Origin: Schistosoma haematobium | Taxonomy: Eukaryota > Platyhelminthes > Trematoda > Strigeidida > Schistosomatidae | NCBI RefSeq assembly: GCF_000699445.3 | Contig: NC_067196.1 | Span: 38,708,616-38,772,615 of the forward strand | Length of the DNA stretch: 64,000 nt | Reading direction: 5' to 3' | Shown: positions 12,728 to 35,326 of the stretch, one piece after another | Numbering within the stretch: the stretch's first letter is position 1 | How the letters are laid out: each line of letters opens with the position of its first letter | Program-made: the position numbers and the translations under genes | Notes under the pieces: model-generated | Databases searched by the model: none | What the model was told of the DNA's origin: nothing | The model's input: only the letters and a program-made list of their open reading frames with translations

Positions 12728-13574
12728 CTCCTCGCTGACCCGGCTGCTTGGTACGGAATGCATTCGCATAAGCATTAACGTCTACCTCCCAGCATCAAAT
12801 GGTTAAGTTGAACGGTTTCACTGCCAACTTAAAAGTGCTCTACGAGCACACGAGAACGACAACTGGTACGAAACCTTATCGCTCGTCCTCTTAGGTATTT
12901 GAACGAGCTTGAAGGCAGATATACAATGTTCCGCCGCTGAACTGATATACGGCACGACATTGCGTCTGCCCGGAGAATTCTTCACACCACGGAGCAGACC
13001 TGATTTCGGTAAATCAGACTACGTCCATCAACTGTCTGCATTTATGCGAACGCTGTCTCCGGTGTCAACTCGAATACAACATCGACAGGTCGCTCTCCCT
13101 CGAGAGTTATCTACCTGTCCACATGTTTTCATACGAGTAGATTCGGTACGCAAACCTTGGCAACAACCATACGAAGGCCGTTTTCACGTGATCGCTCGTC
13201 ACGAAAAGACCTTCAAGGTTGATCGACATGGCCGCGTCGAGATCGTCAGCATTGATCGTCTCAAACCAGCACACGTCGATGACAGTGCCCTATCTGACAA
13301 CCTGCGATTCAATGCTAGACCTATTTAACCTAGCGGGATCCTCAAACCATCTTCAGGTCCCACGCTAGATACACCTGAGACCTCATTCTCACGTCCCGGT
13401 CAACAGCACTCGTCATCTGCACCGTCTACGGATGAGACGACAGTCTCACGTCCAGATCAGCAGACCACGCCTCCCTTGACTTCGGATGAGATTGCAGGCT
13501 CACGCGACGCGAACGAGACTGCTGTCTCACGTTCCGGTCGCCGAGTACGGTTGCCCGTACGCTTCCGCGATTAG
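12728..13574 (+). pseudogene. Gypsy integrase C-terminal remnant, copy 2
   Basis: Repeats the copy at 10651-11497, including the same frame breaks and internal stop; the longest open part is 12909-13328. Confidence 0.75.
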
Positions 13575-14130
13575 TCGCACAGTCAACAACCGATACGGTG
13601 TAGGATTCCTCCTATACTACACGCACGCTACACTCTTCTCTTTTTGCTTTTCTTTTTGTTTCCTGAGCCCACGCCTTCGACCATCTCTGTTTGGTACCGT
13701 CGACTTCAGTCAACTTTGGCGAAAGCTGGCCTGATCACACACGCTCTTGTCAACGTACGCAGTCGATATATTGGTTTCGAATGCTTGGCATACGCTTGGT
13801 CTCGAACTTTGTCGTTTTGGTCGCTTTTGGTTCATCGGCTCAACGTGGTTTCGTCCTACGTCTGCAGCGTTCCTGGTGCGGACCCCTACGAACGCCATCT
13901 TCAGATTCTGGATACAAACCACTCTGGTGTAGCATGCCAACTCAAGCAACAAATACAGCACATCGCTCCTGGTACCGTTCTCCGAAAACGACCTTCGTTG
14001 GCAACTCGACGATCAACGATCGCTTTCCTGTTCGCCAATTTTTCCGTTCTACAATCGCTCGTCAGCCGATCAGTCCCACGATTTAAACCGCTATTTATCG
14101 AAAGTGTAAACCCTTTCTAGCGGGGGCTCC

Positions 14131-14538
14131 TGTAGTGACTCACATTTATCACGAGAACACGACTGGTTTAATAAAAACAATAATTATTATAACCAACTGT
14201 ACCAGTGTTTGTTTTAACGTGCTTTTGTTTGACTGTGCTAATGACAGCTATTTTGTGCTTCCATTCTTATACCTACACTTTTGATTGTAACTTCGCGCGA
14301 ATTCGGTTACGTTCTGTAACCAAGCTTGTATCCTGGCACGATCTCGGTATCCTTTCGATGCCACGAGATCGCCAGCAAATAAGCATCGACTTGGTCCATT
14401 AATTGCCTTCTGGTATTTGGCTTCTCGGAGATTTTACGGGTTTCTTTGGTTACGTCCAACCTTCGCCTTCTGATTCGCTTGGCACGTGTTTCTTGGTAGC
14501 GGTGTTCATAGTTAATCTCAATTCGACACCACGCTACA
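14131..14538 (+). repeat. Gypsy array LTR, copy 3 (shared between units)
   Basis: Identical boundaries and flanks to the LTR at 12055, with the G-rich tract directly upstream. Confidence 0.7.
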
Positions 14539-14803
14539 ATTGGTGATCCGAAAGTTTGGAACACGCCTCAAACTCTGGTCAAATCTTCCAAAGAAGCCAA
14601 TTCGGTGAGTCTGATTTATCTATCCACGTCTGTCGTATATTTTCATATTTTTAAATATATAATATACTCGACATGACGGATAACGATAAGAATAGTATTA
14701 ATATAATAGACTCACATGTATGTGTACCGAATCCTTGTCACTTATTATTCGCGTGACGATGAATTCCACGCTTTATTCGAGAAATTTTCCCCTATGAACT
14801 ATT

Positions 14804-15650
14804 CTCCTCGCTGACCCGGCTGCTTGGTACGGAATGCATTCGCATAAGCATTAACGTCTACCTCCCAGCATCAAATGGTTAAGTTGAACGGTTTCACTGC
14901 CAACTTAAAAGTGCTCTACGAGCACACGAGAACGACAACTGGTACGAAACCTTATCGCTCGTCCTCTTAGGTATTTGAACGAGCTTGAAGGCAGATATAC
15001 AATGTTCCGCCGCTGAACTGATATACGGCACGACATTGCGTCTGCCCGGAGAATTCTTCACACCACGGAGCAGACCTGATTTCGGTAAATCAGACTACGT
15101 CCATCAACTGTCTGCATTTATGCGAACGCTGTCTCCGGTGTCAACTCGAATACAACATCGACAGGTCGCTCTCCCTCGAGAGTTATCTACCTGTCCACAT
15201 GTTTTCATACGAGTAGATTCGGTACGCAAACCTTGGCAACAACCATACGAAGGCCGTTTTCACGTGATCGCTCGTCACGAAAAGACCTTCAAGGTTGATC
15301 GACATGGCCGCGTCGAGATCGTCAGCATTGATCGTCTCAAACCAGCACACGTCGATGACAGTGCCCTATCTGACAACCTGCGATTCAATGCTAGACCTAT
15401 TTAACCTAGCGGGATCCTCAAACCATCTTCAGGTCCCACGCTAGATACACCTGAGACCTCATTCTCACGTCCCGGTCAACAGCACTCGTCATCTGCACCG
15501 TCTACGGATGAGACGACAGTCTCACGTCCAGATCAGCAGACCACGCCTCCCTTGACTTCGGATGAGATTGCAGGCTCACGCGACGCGAACGAGACTGCTG
15601 TCTCACGTTCCGGTCGCCGAGTACGGTTGCCCGTACGCTTCCGCGATTAG
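14804..15650 (+). pseudogene. Gypsy integrase C-terminal remnant, copy 3
   Basis: Third repeat of the same remnant with the same lesions; open part 14985-15404. Its 3' sequence ends at about 15819, where LINE sequence begins. Confidence 0.75.
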
Positions 15651-15819
15651 TCGCACAGTCAACAACCGATACGGTGTAGGATTCCTCCTATACTACACGC
15701 ACGCTACACTCTTCTCTTTTTTGCTTTTCTTTTTGTTTCCTGAGCCCACGCCTTCGACCATCTCTGTTTGGTACCGTCGACTTCAGTCAACTTTGGCGAA
15801 AGCTGGCCTGATCACACAA

Positions 15820-16823
15820 GAATAAGACGATCTAGCAATGCAATTGTGTTTAATATACCGGATACACATGCCCTTAAAAATATCAAATCTTGTCTGCTTA
15901 GAGCCAGCAATATGACACCCATACCATGTGTATGCACAAGATTAAAAAGAAGTCATCCTGGTATGCACTCACCGATCTTGTTCAAATTCAACTCATCTGT
16001 AGACGCCAGTGAATTTTTAAATTCCTCCAATTCATTGAGACAAAAACAGATTTTCAAGGATATTAAGACTCTTCCGGATAAAACACCATGCCAGCGAAAA
16101 GCAGGAAGAGATAACTACAGACCATCAGCTTCAAACTCTCAAATGCATCATAATCCTAATGGTTGTAACGTTAAGTCCGATTCTAAGAGGACGTCTAGCT
16201 TAACAACTTTGCCGCCACCAAAAAACTCTTCTGAATCTCATAAAGTTCAAAACCCAGAAGAAAGTAATCCCGATGTAGGTGGTGTCCATCCTCTTAAGAA
16301 TGTTGACTTAGATTCAACCCGAAGTAGTTGTGCTGATGAAGAATGGGATAACACAATCCAAACCGCTGTTAGTGCAACACCCAGTTACAGTAACTGTGCA
16401 ACGGATAACAGGAAAACTAATCATTACATTCATATAACTGACCACGCACTTAACGTTGATATATTCGAACCTCGCAAACCATCGCAAGTATGTTTAACAG
16501 TACACAATCCTCTCCAACTTATGAAGAAGCCGAAATCAACCACAAACCTTGGAAATAAACGTCTTAAACACGTTACCCATACGTCAGGTATAAATAGTTA
16601 TCTGAATTGTAATTGGCCACTTGGTCACAACCATAGACCTGATAGCCTTCTTGGTCCGGCTCCCAATATGTACAGTATGCCCTTATCAGATGTTATATCC
16701 AATAGCAATGAGAAGACTTTTTTTGTAATTCCGCCGGCTTTCCTGCCGGCAACGGTAAACATATTTCACATGATGACAAAGTGGTTGAATCTATTTCCCC
16801 TCGCAACACGACTCTTACCTTAG
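15820..16823 (+). pseudogene. LINE ORF1 protein, 5'-truncated
   Basis: An open frame without internal stops. Its early part (SSNAIVFNIPDTHALKNIKS, then an ILFKF strand) resembles the RNA-binding ORF1 domain of CR1/Jockey-like LINEs. It is followed by a long low-complexity, Asn/Ser/Pro-rich tail. The longer 351-codon frame beginning at 15768 takes its first 18 residues from the gypsy repeat, so its ATG is not native. The end overlaps ORF2 by 43 bp. ORF1 proteins bind LINE RNA; this copy lacks its original start. Confidence 0.6.
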
Positions 16824-19741
16824 CTAATCCTATGAGTATTCATGGAACTACCAATTGCGATTTATACTCTAACCTGCTTCACTATGATGATTCTGAGTTT
16901 CTTATTCTTTCGTTCAATGCCCGCTCTCTGTCTAATAAAATTATTCATCTTAAAACTCTTTTATTCCTTGTTAATCCAACCATTGTACTTATTACGGAAA
17001 CGTGGTGTAATTCATTTATATCCGATCATTCCTTGAATGTAGATAACTACGTTTTCTTTAGAACCGATAGATGTTATGGAATAGGAGGCGGTACAATTAT
17101 CTATGTCCGTTCAGACATTCAAGCGTGCAAATTTGAGGATAAATCCCTTGATGCTATAGACGACTCCACTTGGGTTACTGTAAACTGTGGATCCCAAAAT
17201 TATTTACTTGTGGGATGCATATATAGACCTCCTCATGCGGATACTAAGTTTGACAAATTACTAACAAACATATTTTCCATTGCTTCGCACCAACCGCATA
17301 CTTTTAAAATCATTGGAGGCGATTTTAACCTGCCAAAAATTAAATGGGGCTTGACTCCGGTACCAGGTCGATATAACAAGCTAGTTGAAACATTAGAAAT
17401 TTGTGGATGGGTTCAACAGGTCCGAAAACCAACCAGGGGGAATAATACACTTGATTTAATGTTCACAATCAACATAGACTCTATCTCAGTACATACCAGT
17501 CATGAGTTTTTTATGAGTGACCATAGAGTTGTATTGGGTATTATTCACTCTTTAAACGCCATACAATTGAACTCTAAAGCTTCATTGATGTACCAAAGCA
17601 GACATTTTGATCAACAAACATGGAAACGGACTGGAACTCTCATTCAATGTTTACCATGGGAAACTTATTTTACCACAAACAATGTTGACATTGCGCTTTC
17701 CAATCTATACCACAACCTGATATATTGTCTTGACTGCACTGCTCCAGTTATTGGCCGTGTGGCTTATAATGCTAATAGGGGCCAAAACACTTTTAAAAGA
17801 AAGCTGAGGAAATTAAAATGCCGCTACTACGAGCAGAATGATGTGTATGCACTTCAGAGTATACTTAAATTAATCAACAGAAATGCTTCATCTAAACGTA
17901 AGTATTTTATGAATATAGAAAATAAAGCTCTACGTAGTAAAAGCCCAGAATTATCAATACTTCGGCTTTTTAAATCCCGTGTAAAGTCGAATTCCCTTGG
18001 CACGACTAAATTCTTCATAGTTAACGGAAGCATTGTTAACGACCCGAATACTATATGTGAACAATTCAGCAAGCACTTCTCGCAGTGCTACAAAACTGGA
18101 ACTGGAAACTCCATCATTACATTTCCAATGCTGACCTCCAGACATCTGTCGAAAATTGATTTTACACCCTCCAACATCAAGCAGGCCATAGGTGCCCTGA
18201 AAAAGTCTTATGATGGTGGACCTGACGGGATACCTTCATCATTTGTGAAATATGGAAGTAGAGAATTTCCACTATTTTGTTTGAAACTTTTCAATCTATC
18301 TATGGAATATGGGACCTATCCATCTGTATAGAAAACATCCCTTATCACCCCTAGATTCAAAACAGGACCACGTAGTGATATTATTAACTATAGGCCAATT
18401 AATTTGACATCCGTGCTATCAAGAACCATGGAAAAAATCATCCACAAACAGCTACTATCATTTTTACTTTCGGCTAGTATGATCAGCCCATCCCAACACG
18501 GGTTTATGACTAAACGCTCATGTTTCACATCGCACCTGGAGTTTTTTGATCAAATTACCCAGAAAAGAGATGTTGGTCAGTCAGTGATAATTCTTTACTT
18601 CGATTTTAGTAAGGCTTTCGACAGTGTCTCACACAAACTTCTTCTTTTAAAACTCTCTTCATTTGGCATACAGAATCCCCTTTTATCTTGGCTCAAATCT
18701 TTTTTAGAAGAACGTAACCAAATCGTTCGCTTTGGATCATGCTACTCTAAACCTGTGAATGTAACCAGCGGGGTTATACAAGGAAGTGTGGTTGGTCCAT
18801 TACTCTTTCTCCTTTTTATCAATGATGTGTGTTCCCTCTTTCAGTATGGCAAGCCTTTTCTTTTTGCTGATGACCTGAAAGTAGTTTATTCGTTCTCTTC
18901 TCCCATGAAAGAAAGCTATATTTCAGCGGTAATCCAAGAGGAAATAAACAAGTTGTACGAATGGACTATTTCGTGGAATATGCCACTTAATGTTGACAAA
19001 AGTGGATTTATTCACATTGGTCGCTGTCTTAACTTAAATCTGACTGTACAGACACATACACTCAAACCTCTTAACACTGTTCGTGACCTGGGTTTAAGAT
19101 ATAGCAACAGTCTGAACTTTTCTGAACACATTATATCTCAAGTATCCAAAGCTAGAAAGCTCATCGGATTGATAATGCTAAACTTCAATAATATCGAATC
19201 GAGATTGTTACTATACAGAAAATGTATCTTACCCATTCTTGAATATGGTATTTTAGTTTACAGTAATTGTAGACATACTGATCTGATTAGAATTGAAGGT
19301 GTTCAAAGAAGGTTCACTAAAGCTGTTCTGCGGTATTCCGATAACAAAGACTATTACCAAAGATGTCAACAACTCAACTTAGAGCCTCTTTGGATCAGAC
19401 GTATCAAATTAAATCTTGTCTTTATCTACCGGCTTATTAACGGTATTTCCTACTCTTCGGTATCCACCCCTTCATACCTTATGATATCATCCCACAATCT
19501 ACGCAATAGGGAGAATATTCTAGCGATTCCAAGGACCCACACAAACTTACGCCAGAATTTTTTCCTTATTCGCTACTCAACCATGTGGAATAGACTGCCA
19601 GTGAACCTCCGTTGCAGTGAAACTACAACCCGGTTCAAAAGTCTCCTTGACGATTTTCTTTCCGAAAGTGGATTATGTCACTTATTGAATATCAATGTAT
19701 TCAATAATGATTTATACAAACAAGGTCCGTCATCCATTTAA
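16781..19741 (+). pseudogene. LINE ORF2: AP endonuclease plus reverse transcriptase, one in-frame stop
   Basis: The N-terminal apurinic-type endonuclease shows SFNARSLSNK, ITETW, GGGTIIYVR, GCIYRPPH, GGDFNLPKIKW and MSDHRVV in order. The reverse transcriptase follows in the same frame with NYRPINLTS, QHGFMTKRSC, LYFDFSKAFDSVSH (motif A), GVIQGSVVGPLLFLLFIND (motif B) and FADDLK (motif C), ending in the CR1-type distal motif MWNRLPVNLR. The only defect seen is a TAG at 18329-18331 between the two domains, where no frame shift is needed to continue. All catalytic motifs read intact, so this is a very recent casualty or possibly a sequencing or assembly error. Confidence 0.85.
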
Positions 19742-20720
19742 TTGCTTGAAAAGCAAAATAAAACCTTTAAATCTTTCCACATCTATTTTATTTTATTTCT
19801 ATTTATCTTAATATATGAAATCTGATTATGTTCGTGTTTATCATTATTTCCGTTATTAATATCATTATTAGTTCCCTGACACATTAGATATTCTTTTTGT
19901 ATCTTCTTATCCTTCTAAACATATTTAACTCCAGATTGTCCTTTAAAATCAATTTTGACTTTCATAGCATCAATCTTAATTATTATTGCACAAATATTTA
20001 TACTAATATCCGGTTTCACTCTGTATACTATTACATAAATCTAAATGTATTCATCCGAGTGCATTAAAAGATTTTTATTTTATTTTCCTAAATTGTTGGT
20101 TTCCTTCTGAGGTTGATATTTATTACACATTTATTATTCTTATCATGAATCAAAACTTTTCACTAGGTGTTCACTTCTTTTCACTCCATTCTTTCCCTCT
20201 AAATAAATATTATTCTTAAGATTACGAAGTTTGTAATTAAAACAATAACTTGTGTTACACTTAAATTTAATTCTGAGACCCGTTTTATCTTCACTATGCA
20301 TATATGACTACTCATACATATTGATATTTTATTATCCTTTTCATTTAATTGAGACTTTCATAGCATCACTCCAAACTATGTGACTGCACAAACATTTATA
20401 TTCTAGCGTCATATCTTACTGCAATTATAAGTTATTTTTTCTTAATTATTTTTTCTTACTAATTTGACGATACACACATAGTCGTTTGTTCTTGTTTTAT
20501 GTTCATAAACACGCCTATTAAACTGTTTGTGTACTTCACGTCTCCTTTATTTCTATTCCCTTATTTTCCGCATTTCCTTCTTTAGACTCAATTCAATATT
20601 CTTCTCAATTGCACAGACCCGATTTATTATTATTAATATTCTACTATTATTGCTCAAAATATTTTTTTAATGGCCAGTAGAATGCTGACATTATTGAAAA
20701 TTGTGTATTATTGCATTTTT
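19742..20720. other. AT-rich spacer between two LINEs
   Basis: Strongly AT-rich with many short TTATT/ATTATT runs and no long frame. It may be the 3' untranslated tail of the upstream LINE plus old spacer. Nothing else is recognised. Confidence 0.6.
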
Positions 20721-20722
20721 TT

Positions 20723-20782
20723 GAAGAAACCCGAAATGGTTTCTTCACAACACTTATGTACCCATAAGATGTTTGTGAAGAA
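20723..20782. repeat. Two overlapping inverted repeats (competing hairpins)
   Basis: GAAGAAACC (20723-20731) pairs with GGTTTCTTC (20738-20746). The block TTCTTCACAACACTTATG (20741-20758) also pairs, with two bulged bases, with CATAAGATGTTTGTGAAGAA (20763-20782). The TTCTTC at 20741-20746 is shared, so the two stems exclude each other. Confidence 0.75.
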
Positions 20783-22697
20783 TAATAATAATAATAACCC
20801 TCACTCTCTGTCTGCGGTCACATAAGAAATTTCCTATCCACTCGTGTACAGTACCTATTATTCCGAAGCTCGTGAGCTTCTGCATAAGACCTACGTGTGA
20901 AACCTTATCAAATGCTTTGATAAAATATATGAATATCACATCGACAGACAGACCGTTATCTAGGGCTGCTGTCCAATCCTTCCTCGCAATAAGCAATTTA
21001 GTCAAGCATGAACGCTTGTTACGAAATCCGTGTTGCTCAGGAGCTAACAGATTGTGTAAATCTATGTGGCTTAGCAACCTAACCCGAATTATCTTTTCGA
21101 GTAACTTAACGACTATGCTAGTTAGACTGACAGGCCGGTAGTTAGATACTATCTGTCGCTGACCGTCCTTAAATATAGGACTAACTATAGCGTCCTTCCA
21201 ATCTCTAGGGAGTTGAGCGAGTGAGAGGGACATGTTGAAGAGTGTCGCAAGCGGTTTTGAAATAATGTCCGCAAGAGATGACAGCGACCGTGGATGTAAC
21301 CCGTCAGAGCCCGGTATCTTACCAGGTTTGAGGTTAGTTATCAACGGAAGGACAGTTTCCTCAGTCACCTGTACAGATTCAATGGTTGGTATCTCGGTGT
21401 GAGTGGGACAAGTATTTGTTACAATAAACGTAGAGAAGACTTCGCTAAAATATTCTGAAAAAGTCTCAGCTTTTGCCCGATCTGATTCAGCTAGTAATTC
21501 TGAATTTTCGTGTAACAGTAACGGGGGAATACCATCACTACGTTTCATTCGCCAATTAACATGCGAAAACAATCGTTTCGGACAAGTACGGCTATCATAT
21601 ACTAACTGTTGTTCGTAAGTGGTATGGGATTTGGCTATGGTTTTCTTACAGTTATTACGGAATTTTTGGTACTCACGCTTAAATGATGCATGACCTGTCA
21701 ACAAGAACAAGTCCCAGAAGTGTTTCCTACGCTTTAACAGCTTCCGGGGTTCCTTATTAATCCGTGGAGGGTAATGTGATAGCTTACGTGCTGACCATGG
21801 GATAAACGGCGACGTTACGGACTCGAATGTAGCCTTGAACTTATTCCATTCATCTTCGATCAATCCATCCGCGTCGACCGACCAATCAGTCGAGATAGCA
21901 CAGTTCCTGATTTCCGGAATATTGGCTCGCCAGATATTGGGACGGTGTGGAGCAGATACGAATTGTATACCATGTGTCCTAAACTTAAAGTGAAGTACAA
22001 CGTGATCACTGTTCGCTAGTGGGGGAAGGTGCTGAATATCGAAGACATTCTCACAGTGGTGGGTGAGGGCGAGGTCCAGCAGTGACGGATCATGTTGCAA
22101 ATCAATATGTGTCGGTTTTGTGATACATTGTACAAGTACACACTGAATAACGGTAGATAAACGGTCGCTATCGAAACCACTACCTGGAACTGTAAGCTCT
22201 ATCCAGTTGAGATGCGGTGCGTTGAAGTCCCCAATGATGAGACAACATTCTGCCATACTCCAAGAACAGATGTGTCTTAGGATAAAGTCGTCAGCAAGAC
22301 AAAACAGACTACTGTATATTCCCCCTATAGTCATTAACGCATTTCTGGATTTAATCTTACAACATGCAACCTCACATGTGCCACTTATATAAGCCTCCGA
22401 TATGGTTGATTGTATACGAAAGTGATCCCTAACGTATAATATTATACCTCCCCCTTTGCGACTTGAAACTCTATCACTTCTAATACAGATATAACCTGCA
22501 ATGAAAGGAGAACAGTCTATATCTACTGTGAACCAAGTTTCTGTAACAACGATTATATCGGGACATAATTCTTCCACCATCAGACTTAGCTCGGACGTTT
22601 TATTTCTAAGACTACGAGCGTTCGTGTAGCACACACTTAAAGTGTTTTGGCAATCAATCGTTCTACCCATACAGGCCTCGGAAGCATTGGCTTCCAA
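20754..22697 (-). pseudogene. LINE ORF2: AP endonuclease plus truncated reverse transcriptase
   Basis: The endonuclease motifs are CYTNARSLRNK, VVTETW, GGGIILYVRD, IGDFNAPHLNW and NSDHVVLHF. Reverse transcriptase begins with LKPGKIPGSDGLHP, NYRPVSLTS and QHGFRNKRSC. Motif A reads IYFIKAFDKVSH, so the catalytic aspartate normally found before S/xKAFD is missing. The protein ends before motifs B and C, and the last 13 residues come from a TTATT repeat and hairpin. It cannot encode an active polymerase. Confidence 0.8.
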
Positions 22698-23797
22698 GAC
22701 CTGACTACCCGAAAACCCTTAATGGTAAGGTTATTTTCGCCATTTAACTTGCGAGTCCTCAACTCCGTAAGAGCATTCTTCCACTTGATTCGATCCTCAA
22801 GCGGCCAATCTGGTCGAATACGGATATTTGAGGCACGAGTTTTTGGTGCGCTTTTCAATAATATGTCTCTTTCTTCGAAACTCCCGAGAACCAGCTTCAG
22901 GATTCTCCTTGGTTGGGTCTCGCCTCCAACCCATTTACCGAGTCGTATTACTTTTGTAATATGTACCCCTGAAACCTCTTCAGGTAGCATATTTCTTACC
23001 ACAGACTCCACTAACTGCAGGTCATGTGCATGTCTTCTAGCAGGATCATTATCTATCGACTCCTCTAGATTCCAAATAATTAAACTAGGAAGGGGTTTAG
23101 CTTCCTTTGAAATTGCGTTAACAGCTTTGGACCGTGACGATAGATCCTGTATATTAACTACAGGTATCTTACGATTAGCTTTTATTGTAACAGAGTCCTG
23201 TGAGTGACTCACAACAGTGTTAGACGAAGCTTTACTTTGGAGCTTTGGCGGATTGGTCTGAGAGTCCACCAAGGACTTATTAAGTAAACAGTCATTAGTT
23301 TTAGCTGTCATTTGATTTTTCTTCTCAGTCACGCCAGGATGGGTTTCACTCTTACCATCAGATTTTGGTAGTGCAGTATGTGACTCACAATGAGAGTCCA
23401 TCAGTGAGTTACTAACTACCTGTGTACTGCCTACAGCTGTTTTCCTTTCGTTTCGTTTCCTACGTACCGTATTCCATTTTTCATCCCTCAAGACATTGGG
23501 ACTATTTGAAACAGTGATGGTTTTATCCAGTTCGTCGGTTCCCACTAAAGGTGCATTGTTATCAATGTCAGTACCAGGTGGTATTACTCCCCTTGTTAAT
23601 GCTAACGGCGATCTCACTTTTGCGTCGGTCAGAGTCGGTTGTTTGAGGCGTCGCGTGACGGCAGGTACTACACTGACACAATCGTCACTGTCATTGCCGG
23701 TGTTGTCAGCGCATGTGTCATCGTTTTTCTTGCAGGCCAAAGCCAATAGGCCCATAGCCTCCTGAATTAGTACCTTTTTATCTGTACAGCAGAACAT
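22637..23797 (-). CDS. LINE ORF1 protein (386 aa)
   Basis: An uninterrupted frame. The first 220 residues are low-complexity, Ser/Thr/Asn- and Lys-rich. A folded C-terminal domain (about 230-386) has PSLIIWNLEES, HDLQLVESVVRNML, VHITKVIRLG and RRILKLVLGSFEERDILLKS, the RRM-like layout of LINE ORF1 proteins that bind element RNA. The end overlaps ORF2. The start at 23797 is the first ATG of the frame. Retroelement, not a host gene. Confidence 0.65.
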   Translation of the reverse strand: MFCCTDKKVLIQEAMGLLALACKKNDDTCADNTGNDSDDCVSVVPAVTRRLKQPTLTDAKVRSPLALTRGVIPPGTDIDNNAPLVGTDELDKTITVSNSPNVLRDEKWNTVRRKRNERKTAVGSTQVVSNSLMDSHCESHTALPKSDGKSETHPGVTEKKNQMTAKTNDCLLNKSLVDSQTNPPKLQSKASSNTVVSHSQDSVTIKANRKIPVVNIQDLSSRSKAVNAISKEAKPLPSLIIWNLEESIDNDPARRHAHDLQLVESVVRNMLPEEVSGVHITKVIRLGKWVGGETQPRRILKLVLGSFEERDILLKSAPKTRASNIRIRPDWPLEDRIKWKNALTELRTRKLNGENNLTIKGFRVVRSWKPMLPRPVWVERLIAKTL

Positions 23798-24099
23798 ACG
23801 AAGCCAATGCGAGTTAGGCTTCGAGCATCCTCAACGGGGAACGAACAATTTGGTTGCTCACATTTGTGAGTCTTACCAACCACTGTAATTAGATTTAAAA
23901 GGTTTGAAAACACACAATGATCACAATGTGAACACAAGTGTTAGTCTAGGAGAAAAAAAAGGTACCTAGGAGAAAATTTAGCAAAAATTTCAAACTTTAA
24001 GCAAAGTACTTTTAGTTAAAGTAGACCAAGAATGCTTTTTGGTGCAATATGTACCCAAGGCAAGTATAATCACAAGTACAAAAATCATTGCCCTTTTTG

Positions 24100-24303
24100 A
24101 AACGAGCGCGTAGCGTGATTGGTTCTTCATAGTAATAAAAGTTTCATGGATTAACATAAGTCGATTGACTCATCATTACTACTGAAGACTGAACAGTTTC
24201 GTTGGTCTATAGAGTATTGAAACATTTGGGCGGGACTTGTTTTAGTGTTCACGAGTTAGATCGCTGATTATTCTTGTTATCGCGTGTGCACTTTTGTCGT
24301 AAT
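24100..24303 (+). promoter_or_regulatory. Putative DDX3 promoter
   Basis: Immediately upstream of the proposed first ATG are an inverted CCAAT box (ATTGG, 24118-24122) and a GC-box core (GGGCGGG, 24228-24234). There is no clear TATA element. Assigned by position and motifs only. Confidence 0.35.

Positions 24304-35326
<11,023 letters not shown>

Larger units (their letters stand above)
9978..15819 (+). mobile_element. Tandem array of a non-autonomous Ty3/gypsy LTR element (2.8 copies, period about 2077 bp)
   Basis: Units start at 9978, 12055 and 14131, so the periods are 2077 and 2076 bp. The third copy stops at about 15819. The copies differ only by rare single-base changes (the A/T run near 10025, a T run near 11568/13644). 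Each unit reads: LTR beginning TGTAG and ending CTACA; AT; a primer-binding site starting TGGTGATCC (tRNA-Trp-like); a short leader; a gag-like start (MTDNDKNS) of a few dozen codons; an abrupt switch to the distal integrase; a stop; about 550 bp of 3' sequence; a G-rich polypurine-like tract; then the next LTR. Protease, RT, RNase H and most of integrase are missing. Neighbouring copies share one LTR (LTR-internal-LTR-internal). The PBS and integrase style suggest a CsRn1/Boudicca-like lineage (tentative). Confidence 0.8.
15820..19800 (+). mobile_element. CR1-type LINE, nearly full coding content
   Basis: A non-LTR retrotransposon with an ORF1 segment (15820-16823), overlapping ORF2 (16781-19741) and an AT-rich tail with AATAAA at about 19757. 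The 5' boundary at 15819/15820 is an abrupt switch from the tandem gypsy repeat. The exact 3' end was not found: no clear target duplication is visible. Confidence 0.75.
20754..23797 (-). mobile_element. CR1-type LINE, second family, 3'-truncated inside RT
   Basis: ORF1 (23797-22637) and ORF2 (22697-about 20795) lie in the correct order on the minus strand and overlap by about 61 bp. Homology ends at RRQRVRV, upstream of the YADD/FADD motif, and runs straight into a short TTATTATTATT tract and a hairpin. It is tail-to-tail with the LINE at 15820-19800. LINE insertions are usually 5'-truncated; loss of the 3' half is unusual. Confidence 0.75.

Noticed and set aside
10154..14564. Conserved 61-158-codon frames repeated three times (e.g. 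starting MFQTFG, MFVLTC, MLYLLL)
   Set aside because: They recur because the DNA is tandemly repeated; they lie in the LTR or 3' region on both strands and match no protein family.
15768..16823. 351-codon frame as a novel host gene
   Set aside because: Its first residues are the gypsy repeat and the rest is LINE ORF1; the ATG belongs to a transposon junction.
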